In this document: one piece after another, positions 36,119 to 45,094 of the stretch
How positions within the stretch are numbered: position 1 is the first letter of the stretch
Layout: every line of letters starts with the position of its first letter
NCBI RefSeq assembly: GCF_002295115.1
Contig: NZ_NSFV01000002.1
Coordinates: 434,001-498,000, forward strand
DNA: 64,000 nucleotides
Origin: Mesorhizobium sp. WSM4311
GTDB taxonomy: Bacteria; Pseudomonadota; Alphaproteobacteria; Rhizobiales; Rhizobiaceae
Direction of reading: 5' to 3'
Position numbers and translations under genes: made by a program
Notes under the pieces: model-generated
Told to the model about the DNA's origin: nothing
Seen by the model: only the letters and a program-made list of their open reading frames with translations
The model's database searches: none

Positions 36119-36134
36119 GCGCCCGGCCGGGCGC
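36119..36134. terminator. Perfect GC-rich palindrome between convergent genes
   Basis: GCGCCCGGCCGGGCGC is a 16-base perfect palindrome in the 40-base gap between the lipoprotein stop and the HAD-phosphatase stop. It could act as a bidirectional termination hairpin, but neither side has a T-run. Confidence 0.35.
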
Positions 36135-36139
36135 GCGTC

Positions 36140-36829
36140 TCAGGCGTCGGCCGACCATTCCGACAGCGCCGCGATCACGCTTTTCAGCTCTGCCCAGCGG
36201 CGGATCACCGTTTCGGCGCCGGCCTCGGTCAGCGCGTCGGCATGGCCGGGATAGGTGTGACTGGCGCCGGTGAAGCCGATCACCCGCATGCCGGCTGCCC
36301 TGGCGCCAGCGACGCCGTGCACGGAATCCTCGATGACGAAAGTGTTGGCCGGGTTCGCGCCGAGTCTTTCCGCCGCGAACAGGAACACGTCCGGCGCAGG
36401 TTTGGTCTTTTTGCTCGGTATTTCCAGTGCCGAGAAGATGCGGCCGGCGAAGAACGGCAGCAGATGCACTTTCTCCAGCATGAATTCTATCCGCTCCGAG
36501 CGTGAGTTGGAGCAAATACAGCGTTGCGCAGTGACCGATACGACCGCTTCGCGCACGCCCTCGATGGCACGCACATCGCTGCGCAGTTTGCGGTCGACGA
36601 GTTCTTCGGCGCGGTCGATCAGCGACGCCTGGAACGGAATCTTGGACTTCTCCTCGATCCGCATCAGTATGTCCTTGAACGTCAGGCCCGCATAACTTTC
36701 GGCAATCTCCTCGGCCGAGATTTCATATCCGGCGAGCGTTATCAGCTCGGCCTCGACCCGCGCGGCGATGATTTCGGAATCGACGAGCACGCCGTCGCAA
36801 TCGAAGATGACAAGGTCTGGCTGGGGCAT
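36140..36829 (-). CDS. HAD-superfamily hydrolase (phosphoglycolate phosphatase/beta-phosphoglucomutase-like)
   Basis: A 229-residue protein. Motif I is LVIFDCDGVLVDSE with the nucleophile Asp, motif II is the CSNSR region, the Lys motif is SKKTKPAPDVFLFAAE and motif IV is FVIEDSVHGVAGARAAGM. A cap domain lies at about residues 18-85. It hydrolyses a small phosphorylated metabolite, not specified by sequence. I start at MPQPDLVIFDCDG; a longer frame upstream is not supported. Divergent from ccrM. Confidence 0.92.
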   Translation of the reverse strand: MPQPDLVIFDCDGVLVDSEIIAARVEAELITLAGYEISAEEIAESYAGLTFKDILMRIEEKSKIPFQASLIDRAEELVDRKLRSDVRAIEGVREAVVSVTAQRCICSNSRSERIEFMLEKVHLLPFFAGRIFSALEIPSKKTKPAPDVFLFAAERLGANPANTFVIEDSVHGVAGARAAGMRVIGFTGASHTYPGHADALTEAGAETVIRRWAELKSVIAALSEWSADA

Positions 36830-36978
36830 GGTGATCCGGACAAGGAAAGGATGAAGCGGCCGTGAGGGCCTCGGGCGGCGCGGCATACACCAATGGCCCG
36901 GCCTTCGCAAACCTGGCAGGCCTATCCGCGAGCCTTCACCGAATATTTACGCTGATCGGTAACCATAACGGGGAGTAA

Positions 36979-38139
<1,161 letters not shown>

Positions 38140-38178
38140 CCCCCTGCCGATTATCGCGTATCGCGTTGAATCAAAATC

Positions 38179-38817
38179 TCAGCGGATCGCCGCAAGCGAT
38201 TCAGATCGCGCCTTGATTCCCAAGCGTTCAAGATCTGCTTGAAGCGTCCTGGCACCGGTGAACAGCACGGCTTGCCAGCCCGCGGCCTTGGCGCCGTCGA
38301 CATTCTTCTGGCTGTCGTCGATGAACAGCGTTGCTGATGGTTCGAGGCCGAACGCAGCCACGTGATGGTCATAAATGTCCCGATCCGGCTTGATCTTGCC
38401 GATCTCGCCCGAGATGGTCACCCCGCGTGGCCGATTGAGGAAATCGAAGCGTTCGCGGGCTTCCGCCAAAGTGTCGGAGGCAAAATTGGTCAGCATGGTC
38501 ACGTCGTGGCCGCTTTCGATCAGGCCAAGCATGATTGCGACGCTGTCGTCATAGGCGTGCGGCACCATGTCGTGCCAGTGGCGGCGGAAGTTGCGGATGT
38601 TTTCCGCATGGTCGGGATGCTCGGCAATCAGCAGCGCCTCTGCCTCCTCCCAGCTCCGGCCGCGATCCTGCTCGATGTTCCAGTCATGCGTGCAGACATT
38701 GTCGAAGAACCACTTCCTCTCTTCGGCATCGGGAATGAGGCGGCTGAACGGAATGTTCGGGTCGTAGTGGATCAGCACGCGGCCGATGTCGAACACGATG
38801 TGGCGGATCTCGGTCAT
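38179..38817 (-). CDS. HAD-superfamily hydrolase (YihX/haloacid-dehalogenase-like)
   Basis: A 212-residue protein. Motif I is IVFDIGRVLIHYDP, where the second Asp of DxD is replaced by Gly. Motif II is TMLTNFASDT, the Lys motif is GKIKPDRDIYDHH and motif IV is FIDDSQKNVDGAKAAGW. This matches the YihX/epoxide-hydrolase-N-terminal-like branch of the family (usually FDxGxVL). It acts on sugar phosphates or related metabolites; substrate unknown. It ends ten bases before mutY on the same strand, or is co-transcribed with it. Confidence 0.9.
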   Translation of the reverse strand: MTEIRHIVFDIGRVLIHYDPNIPFSRLIPDAEERKWFFDNVCTHDWNIEQDRGRSWEEAEALLIAEHPDHAENIRNFRRHWHDMVPHAYDDSVAIMLGLIESGHDVTMLTNFASDTLAEARERFDFLNRPRGVTISGEIGKIKPDRDIYDHHVAAFGLEPSATLFIDDSQKNVDGAKAAGWQAVLFTGARTLQADLERLGIKARSESLAAIR

Positions 38818-38827
38818 GAAGCCTCTT

Positions 38828-39946
38828 TCAATGCGGGCGTTGCTTTTTCGTCGCGCCGGGTATCGCAGCCTCGATTGCCTTTTTCATGACAGTGGGCAGG
38901 GCCTCACTGGAAATTTCATGGGCCAGCGACCAGAAATGCCCAGCCGGCGCATCACCTTTGACGTGGGCGTGAAAGACTTCGAGCTCGAGCGCGAAATGGG
39001 TGAAGACATGCGTGATTTTTCCGGCGCGCAGCCAGTCGCCGGGAAAGGGCGCCGCCGCCTGCGTGGTGGCTCCGTCCACCCGCGCGGTCCAGCCCGTTGT
39101 CGGCACCTCGGTCATGCCGCCAAGCAAACCTTTCTCCGGCCGTTTGCGCAGAAGAATGGCACCATCCTCACGCATGGCGACGAAAGCAGCGCCGCGTCGC
39201 TGCGGTTTGTCGGCTTTGGGCAGCCGCACCGGGAAGTTTTCAGGGTCGCCCGAAACGACGGCACTACAGCTCTCGCGCAGCGGGCACAGCATGCAGCGCG
39301 GCCGGCGCGGGGTGCAGATCGTGGCGCCGAGATCCATCATCGCCTGGGCGAAATCGCCCGGCCTCGCCGTCGGCACCATGGCCTCGACATGGGCGCGTAT
39401 CTCGGTCTTGGCTTCGCTGAGCGGCGTGGTGATCGAAAACAGCCTCGATATGACGCGTTCGACATTGCCGTCGACTACGGCGGCGGGGCAGTCGAAAGCG
39501 ATCGCCATGATCGCCGCCGAGGTGTAGGCGCCGATGCCGGGCAGGTCTCTCAACCCGGCCTCGGTGTCGGGGAACCGGCCGCCACGCGCCGCCACCAGAT
39601 CGGCGCAGGACTTGAGGTTGCGGGCGCGGGAGTAATAGCCGAGCCCCGCCCAGGCCTTCATGACGTCCTCGGTCGGTGCCGCTGCCAGTGCCTCGACATC
39701 GGGCCATTTCTCGACGAAGACGCGGAAATAGGATTTCACCGCCTCGACGGTGGTCTGCTGCAGCATGACTTCGGACAGCCAGATGCGGTAGGGGTCGGGC
39801 CGCACGCCGCGTGCATGCTCGCGCGGGCTCACCCGCCACGGCAATTCACGATGATGCACGTCGTACCAGGCAAGCAGGCGCGACGCGGTATCATCCGGCA
39901 TTGCCTTGCGTGTCTGGGCCTTGCGGGTCTGGTCTGCTGGTGCCAT
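38828..39946 (-). CDS. mutY: A/G-specific adenine glycosylase
   Basis: A 372-residue DNA repair enzyme removing adenine paired with 8-oxoguanine. It has an HhH-GPD fold with catalytic Glu in MLQQTTVEAV, the hairpin LPGIGAYTSAAI, catalytic Asp in VVDGNVERVISR and the 4Fe-4S cysteines CTPRRPRCMLCPLRESC. A C-terminal NUDIX-like domain (GLLGGMTEVP) recognises 8-oxoG. The N-terminus is uncertain: ATGs at 39946 and 39901 are both in frame, with a short direct repeat (QTRKAQTRKA) between them. Divergent from the DciA-like gene. Confidence 0.94.
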   Translation of the reverse strand: MAPADQTRKAQTRKAMPDDTASRLLAWYDVHHRELPWRVSPREHARGVRPDPYRIWLSEVMLQQTTVEAVKSYFRVFVEKWPDVEALAAAPTEDVMKAWAGLGYYSRARNLKSCADLVAARGGRFPDTEAGLRDLPGIGAYTSAAIMAIAFDCPAAVVDGNVERVISRLFSITTPLSEAKTEIRAHVEAMVPTARPGDFAQAMMDLGATICTPRRPRCMLCPLRESCSAVVSGDPENFPVRLPKADKPQRRGAAFVAMREDGAILLRKRPEKGLLGGMTEVPTTGWTARVDGATTQAAAPFPGDWLRAGKITHVFTHFALELEVFHAHVKGDAPAGHFWSLAHEISSEALPTVMKKAIEAAIPGATKKQRPH

Positions 39947-40001
39947 TGATCGTGTATTGGCCTGGCCGGTAATCTGCTGGGGTCGTGGCTGGAGAACGTA
40001 C

Positions 40002-40511
40002 ATGGCAGGGAGAACGCCCTACGGCAATCCCGTCCCGGTGAGCGATCTTGCCACCAAAATCCTCGACCCGGTGCTGCGCAAGCGGGCAGGCATCTCGATT
40101 GGTCTCGTTCAGTCCTGGGAAGAGATCGCTGGACCGCGCCTCGCCAGCCGCTCGCGGCCGGAGAAAATTCAATGGCCGCGCCGCCTGCATGAGGACGATC
40201 CGTTCGAGCCGGCGGTATTGGTCATTGCCTGCGAAGGCATGGCGGCACTTCATCTGCAGCACGAGACCGGCGAGATCATCAACCGGGTCAACGCCTTCCT
40301 CGGCTTTACGGCGATAGGCCGCATCAGGATCGTGCAAAAACCGGTGACGACGGACAAGGGACGGCCTAAACCGACCTTCAGGCCGTTGACGGTGGCGGAG
40401 CAGACCAGATTGTCCAATACGGTCGAGCTGATCGAGGATGACGGCCTGCGTGCCTCGCTGGAAAGGCTTGGCGCAACCATTTTGGGTGAAAGGAAGCCAA
40501 AAACCCCTTGA
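40002..40511 (+). CDS. DciA-like (DUF721) protein
   Basis: A 169-residue protein with a DUF721/DciA domain: ATKILDPVLRKRAGISIGLVQSW, then a basic loop PRLASRSRPEKIQWPRR, then LVIACEGMAALHLQHETGEII and INAFLGF-like VNAFLGF. DciA is the ancestral bacterial loader of the DnaB replicative helicase where DnaC is absent; homology is at domain level. GGAG precedes the ATG. It is divergent from mutY by 55 bases. Confidence 0.87.
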   Translation: MAGRTPYGNPVPVSDLATKILDPVLRKRAGISIGLVQSWEEIAGPRLASRSRPEKIQWPRRLHEDDPFEPAVLVIACEGMAALHLQHETGEIINRVNAFLGFTAIGRIRIVQKPVTTDKGRPKPTFRPLTVAEQTRLSNTVELIEDDGLRASLERLGATILGERKPKTP

Positions 40512-40665
40512 AGACAGTCATGGATTTGTCGTCAACATCTCGCATTCGTGATCGCCTTTGTCAGGTTTCGCGATTGGATTGGGGATGGAGATGCCTTAAT
40601 TCGCGCCAACTCTCGCCTTTTCGTGCCTTTGCATTGCAAAATTCAAACCTTGTCAGGTGATTCGT

Positions 40666-41409
40666 ATGAACCGTCCTCCGTTCGGCAAAAGTCTGTCTCG
40701 CAGAAACGTCCTGTCTTCGCTGGCCGCCATTCCGGCGGTGGCCCTGCTCGCCGCCTGCAGCGACTCCGGCGAACAGGCCAAGGCGGCGGATGTGAAGCCC
40801 GCGGATCCGGCCGCCCCCGCAAAGCCGGCCACGCCGGCTGCCGCTCAGGTTCCCGAGTCCCAGGGCAATGTCGACATGGCGGAACTGCTGAAGCCGGGCG
40901 CACTGCCCGACAAGCAGCTTGGCAAGGATGACGCCAAGGTCACCATCGTTGAATACGCCTCGATGACCTGCCCGCATTGCGCGCATTTCGCCGAAACCAC
41001 CTTCCCGGACCTGAAGACGAAGTACATCGACACCGGCAAGGCGCGCTATATCCTGCGCGAATTCCCGTTCGATCCGAGCGCGGAAGCCGGGTTCATGCTG
41101 GCGCGCTGCGCCAAGGATAACTATTTCCCGATGGTGGACGTGCTGTTCAGGCAGCAGGCGAACTGGGTTGGCGTGTCGAACACCAAGGATGCGCTGCTGC
41201 AAATCTCGAAGCTCGCCGGTTTTACACAGGAGTCCTTCGAGGCCTGCTTGACGGACCAGAAACTTCTGGACGATGTGAGATCGGTCCAGAAGCGCGGCGC
41301 CAATGAATTCAAGGTCGACTCGACACCGACCTTCTTCATCAACGGTAAGACCTACAAAGGGGCGATGTCGATTGAGGAAATGTCGGCCATCATCGACCCT
41401 CTGCTCTGA
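40666..41409 (+). CDS. DsbA-family thiol:disulfide oxidoreductase lipoprotein
   Basis: A 247-residue thioredoxin-fold protein with a signal peptide ending in a lipobox-like LLAAC, an Ala/Pro-rich linker, and a DsbA/ScsC-like domain (about 85-245). The active site C102-P-H-C105 is in SMTCPHCAHFAETTFP, and the cis-Pro loop is STPTFFINGKTY. It probably oxidises or isomerises periplasmic disulfides from the inner membrane. ATG 40666 has AGGTGA upstream; a GTG three codons earlier overlaps that site. A terminator-like hairpin follows. Confidence 0.9.
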   Translation: MNRPPFGKSLSRRNVLSSLAAIPAVALLAACSDSGEQAKAADVKPADPAAPAKPATPAAAQVPESQGNVDMAELLKPGALPDKQLGKDDAKVTIVEYASMTCPHCAHFAETTFPDLKTKYIDTGKARYILREFPFDPSAEAGFMLARCAKDNYFPMVDVLFRQQANWVGVSNTKDALLQISKLAGFTQESFEACLTDQKLLDDVRSVQKRGANEFKVDSTPTFFINGKTYKGAMSIEEMSAIIDPLL

Positions 41410-41429
41410 CATCAGTTCAGCGCTGAAGC

Positions 41430-41459
41430 GGCAGTGCTCCGGCGCTGCCCTGCCTTTTG
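41430..41459 (+). terminator. Rho-independent terminator candidate after the dsbA-like gene
   Basis: GGCAGTGC (41430-41437) pairs with GCGCTGCC (41442-41449), with one G-U wobble and a TCCG loop. CTGCCTTTTGTCTT follows. It separates the dsbA-like gene from smc. Confidence 0.5.
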
Positions 41460-41526
41460 TCTTGCCGCGGGTTCTCTCCGCAAAGCCGCGGAACACTTTT
41501 GCTGAACACGCCTATGAGGCGCGCGA

Positions 41527-44500
41527 ATGAGGTTTTCGCGCCTTCGCCTCCTCGGTTTCAAGTCCTTCGTCGAGCCCGGCGAGTTCGTCATCGAACGCGG
41601 CCTGACGGGTATTGTCGGGCCGAACGGCTGCGGCAAGTCGAACCTTGTCGAGGCGCTGCGCTGGGTGATGGGCGAAAGCTCCTACAAGAACATGCGCGCG
41701 TCTGGCATGGACGATGTCATCTTTTCCGGTTCAGGCACACGGCCCGCCCGCAACACCGCCGAAGTCACGCTTTTCCTCGACAACAGTGATCGTTCGGCGC
41801 CCGCTGCCTTCAACGACGCCGACGAGTTGCAGGTGTCGCGCCGCATCGAGCGCGAGGCGGGCTCGCTCTACCGTATCAACGGCAAGGAAGCGCGCGCCAA
41901 GGATGTGCAGCTTCTGTTCGCCGACCAGTCGACCGGCGCGCGCTCGCCCTCGATGGTCGGGCAGGGCCGTATCGGCGAACTGATCCAGGCCAAGCCGCAG
42001 GCGCGCCGCGCCCTGCTCGAAGAGGCGGCCGGCATTTCCGGCCTGCACACCCGCCGCCACGAGGCGGAACTTCGGCTGAAGGCGGCCGAACAGAATCTGG
42101 AACGCCTGGACGACGTCGTCGGTGAACTGGAAAGCCAGATCGAAAGCCTGAAGCGCCAGGCGCGCCAGGCCTCGCGCTTCAAGAACCTGTCGGCCGATAT
42201 CCGCAAGGCCGAAGCGACGTTGCTGCATCTGCGCTGGACGCTGGCCAAGACGCAGGAAGGCGAGGCACGTTCTGCGCTGGCTGTTGCCACGGCACTGGTC
42301 GGCGACCGCGCCGCCGCGCAGATGAACGCGGCCAAGGAACAGGGCATCAGCGCTCATCGCCTGCCCGATCTGCGCGATGCGGAAGCCGCCGCCGCCGCCG
42401 CCTTCCAGCGCCTGTCGATCGCCAGGTCGCAGATCGAGGAGGAGGCCGGCCGCATTCGCAACCGCCAGGCTGAAATCGAGCGCCGCCTGCAGCAGCTCGA
42501 CGGAGACATCGCCCGCGAAGAGCGGATGGTGCGCGACAATGCCGATGTCCTCGAACGGTTGCGCACCGAGGAAGCCACGCTGAATTCCGAAAACGCTGGT
42601 GCGGCCGAGCGCGAGGCCACCACCCGCGCGGTGTTCGAACAGGCGGCATCGACGCTGGCGCAAAGCGAAGCCAGGCTCGCCACGCTGACCGCCGAACGCG
42701 CCGAGGCCGCCGCTTCGCGCCATCAGATCGAGCGCACGCTGCGCGAGACCGCCGAGCGCCGCGATCGCTTCGCCCGCCAGCTCGCCGAGGTCGACCGCGA
42801 ATTGTCGGATATCCTCTCCAAGGTCGCCGGCCTGCCGGATCCGGCTGAAAAGCGCGTCCTGGTCGAGCAGGCCATGGCACTGCTGGAAGAATCCGAGGCC
42901 GCCGTGGCGCAGGCCGAACAATCGGTCATCGATGCCCGCGCCGCCGAAAGTGCTGCCCGCCCGCCGCTTCAGGATGCAAGGGCCGACCTGGCGCGGATCG
43001 AGACCGAAGCACGCACGCTGGCCAAGATACTCAATGCCGCCAGTGGCGATCTCTTCCCTTCGGTGCTGGAGCAGATCAGCGTCGAGCGCGGCTTCGAGAC
43101 GGCGCTGGGTGCTGCCCTTGGCGAAGACCTCGACGTGCCGCTCGACCGCAGCGCGCCGGCGCATTGGGGCGAAAGCCAGATCCAACCCGGCGACGCGGCC
43201 CTACCGGAAGGCATCAAGAGCCTCGCCAGCGTGGTTCGTGCCCCGGCGCAGCTTGCCCGCCGCCTGGCGCAGATCGGCATTGTCGAGGCCGCGGACGGCC
43301 GCCGGCTGCAGGCGCTGCTTGCGCCTGGCCAGAGGCTGGTCAGCCGCGAAGGCGCGCTGTGGCGCTGGGATGGCCTGACCGCCAGCGCCGATGCGCCGAC
43401 GGCCGCCGCACAAAGGCTGGCGCAGAAGAACCGGCTTGCCGAACTCGACGCCGAAGCGGTGCAGGCGACGCTCGTCCTGCGCCAGGCCGAGGAAGCGCTG
43501 GCACGGGCCGAGCAGGCGCTTCGCCAGGCGAGCGAGGCCGAACGCAACACACGCCAGGCCGGACGCGATGCCCAGCACCGGCTGGACGCGGCCCGCAATG
43601 CGCTGGCCGAGGCCGAAAAGGCTGGTGGCGAGCTGGCGAGCCGGCGCGCGGCGCTGGATGAGGGGCGCGCGCGCATCGTCGACAGCCATGAGGAAACCTC
43701 GGCGGCTTTCGTCGAGGCCGAAATGCTGCTGCAGGACGCGCCGGATCTCGGCGACCTGCAATTGCAGCTCGAACAGTCCTCGGCCAATGTCTCCCGCGAC
43801 CGCGCCACGCTTGCCGACGCGCGGGCCGTCCATGAAGGGCTGCGGCGCGAGGCCGAGGCGCGGACGCGCCGGCTCGATGCCATCGGCGCCGAGCGCAGCA
43901 ACTGGCTGGTACGCGCCGAAAACGCCTCGACCCAGATCGCCTCGCTCGGTGAACGCAAGGCCGAGGCCGAGGCCGAGCGCGAACGACTGGCCGACGCGCC
44001 CGATGAGATCGACGCCAAGCGGCGCGCGCTGCTGTCGCAATTGACCGAGGCCGAGACCTTGCGCAAGGCGGCCGCCGACCGGCTGCAGGAAGCGGAAAAC
44101 AGGCAGGCCGATCTGGACAAGGCGGCCACATCAGCCATCCAGTCACTGGCCGAGGCGCGCGAGACCCGTGCCCGTGCCGAGGAAAGGCTGACGGCGGCCG
44201 ACGAGCGCCGGCTGGAGGTCGAGGCGCGTATCCAGGAAACGCTGAACACGCCGCCGCATCTGGTCATCCGCCACACCGGCCTGGAAGCCGACGACCCAAT
44301 ACCCGAAATGGCCGAAATCGAACGCCAGCTCGACCGGCTGAAGATCGAGCGCGAACGGCTCGGCGCCGTCAATCTGCGCGCCGAGGAAGAGCAGAAGGAG
44401 CTCTCCGACCGGCTCGAAGCGATCGTTACCGAGCGCGAGGACATCATCGAGGCGATCCGCAAGCTTCGGCAGGCGATCCAGAGCCTCAATCGCGAAGGCC

Positions 44501-44985
44501 GCGAGCGGCTTCTGGCCGCCTTCGACGTCGTCAACAGCCACTTCCAGCGTCTGTTCTCGCATCTGTTCGGCGGCGGCACGGCGGAATTGCAACTGATCGA
44601 ATCCGACGATCCGCTCGAGGCAGGCCTCGAAATCCTTGCCCGCCCGCCCGGCAAGAAGCCGCAGACCATGACGCTGCTGTCCGGCGGCGAGCAGGCGCTG
44701 ACGGCGATGTCGCTGATCTTCGCCGTCTTCCTGACCAACCCGGCGCCGATCTGCGTGCTCGACGAAGTCGACGCGCCGCTGGACGATCACAATGTCGAGC
44801 GCTTCTGCAATCTCATGGACGAGATGGCCAAGACCACCGAGACGCGATTCGTCATCATCACCCACAACCCGATCACCATGGCGCGCATGGACCGGCTGTT
44901 CGGCGTGACCATGGCCGAGCAGGGCGTCAGCCAGCTCGTTTCGGTCGACCTCCAGGCCGCCGAGGCGATGCGCGAGGCGAGCTGA
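41527..44985 (+). CDS. smc: Chromosome segregation protein SMC
   Basis: A 1152-residue protein of typical bacterial SMC length. The N-terminal ATPase half has Walker A GPNGCGKSN at about residues 31-39. Two long coiled coils surround a hinge at about residues 500-640. The C-terminal half has the ABC signature LLSGGEQALTAMSLIFA and Walker B ICVLDEVDAPLDDHN, with VITHNPITMARMD. It compacts and organises the chromosome with ScpA and ScpB, which are not in the window. GAGG seven bases upstream supports the ATG. Confidence 0.97.
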   Translation: MRFSRLRLLGFKSFVEPGEFVIERGLTGIVGPNGCGKSNLVEALRWVMGESSYKNMRASGMDDVIFSGSGTRPARNTAEVTLFLDNSDRSAPAAFNDADELQVSRRIEREAGSLYRINGKEARAKDVQLLFADQSTGARSPSMVGQGRIGELIQAKPQARRALLEEAAGISGLHTRRHEAELRLKAAEQNLERLDDVVGELESQIESLKRQARQASRFKNLSADIRKAEATLLHLRWTLAKTQEGEARSALAVATALVGDRAAAQMNAAKEQGISAHRLPDLRDAEAAAAAAFQRLSIARSQIEEEAGRIRNRQAEIERRLQQLDGDIAREERMVRDNADVLERLRTEEATLNSENAGAAEREATTRAVFEQAASTLAQSEARLATLTAERAEAAASRHQIERTLRETAERRDRFARQLAEVDRELSDILSKVAGLPDPAEKRVLVEQAMALLEESEAAVAQAEQSVIDARAAESAARPPLQDARADLARIETEARTLAKILNAASGDLFPSVLEQISVERGFETALGAALGEDLDVPLDRSAPAHWGESQIQPGDAALPEGIKSLASVVRAPAQLARRLAQIGIVEAADGRRLQALLAPGQRLVSREGALWRWDGLTASADAPTAAAQRLAQKNRLAELDAEAVQATLVLRQAEEALARAEQALRQASEAERNTRQAGRDAQHRLDAARNALAEAEKAGGELASRRAALDEGRARIVDSHEETSAAFVEAEMLLQDAPDLGDLQLQLEQSSANVSRDRATLADARAVHEGLRREAEARTRRLDAIGAERSNWLVRAENASTQIASLGERKAEAEAERERLADAPDEIDAKRRALLSQLTEAETLRKAAADRLQEAENRQADLDKAATSAIQSLAEARETRARAEERLTAADERRLEVEARIQETLNTPPHLVIRHTGLEADDPIPEMAEIERQLDRLKIERERLGAVNLRAEEEQKELSDRLEAIVTEREDIIEAIRKLRQAIQSLNREGRERLLAAFDVVNSHFQRLFSHLFGGGTAELQLIESDDPLEAGLEILARPPGKKPQTMTLLSGGEQALTAMSLIFAVFLTNPAPICVLDEVDAPLDDHNVERFCNLMDEMAKTTETRFVIITHNPITMARMDRLFGVTMAEQGVSQLVSVDLQAAEAMREAS

Positions 44986-45094
44986 TCCATCCGGGCTGCC
45001 GGATCGCCGCTGGCAGGATTCGTCTGGCGACAAAAAAATCTCATCCTGCTCCAACGACAATCTGGAACCGCCGCACACGCGGCATGCCGGCCGC

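Noticed and set aside
44989-45004. ATCCGG/CCGGAT hairpin after smc as a terminator
   Set aside because: Only a 6-bp stem and no T-run follows.
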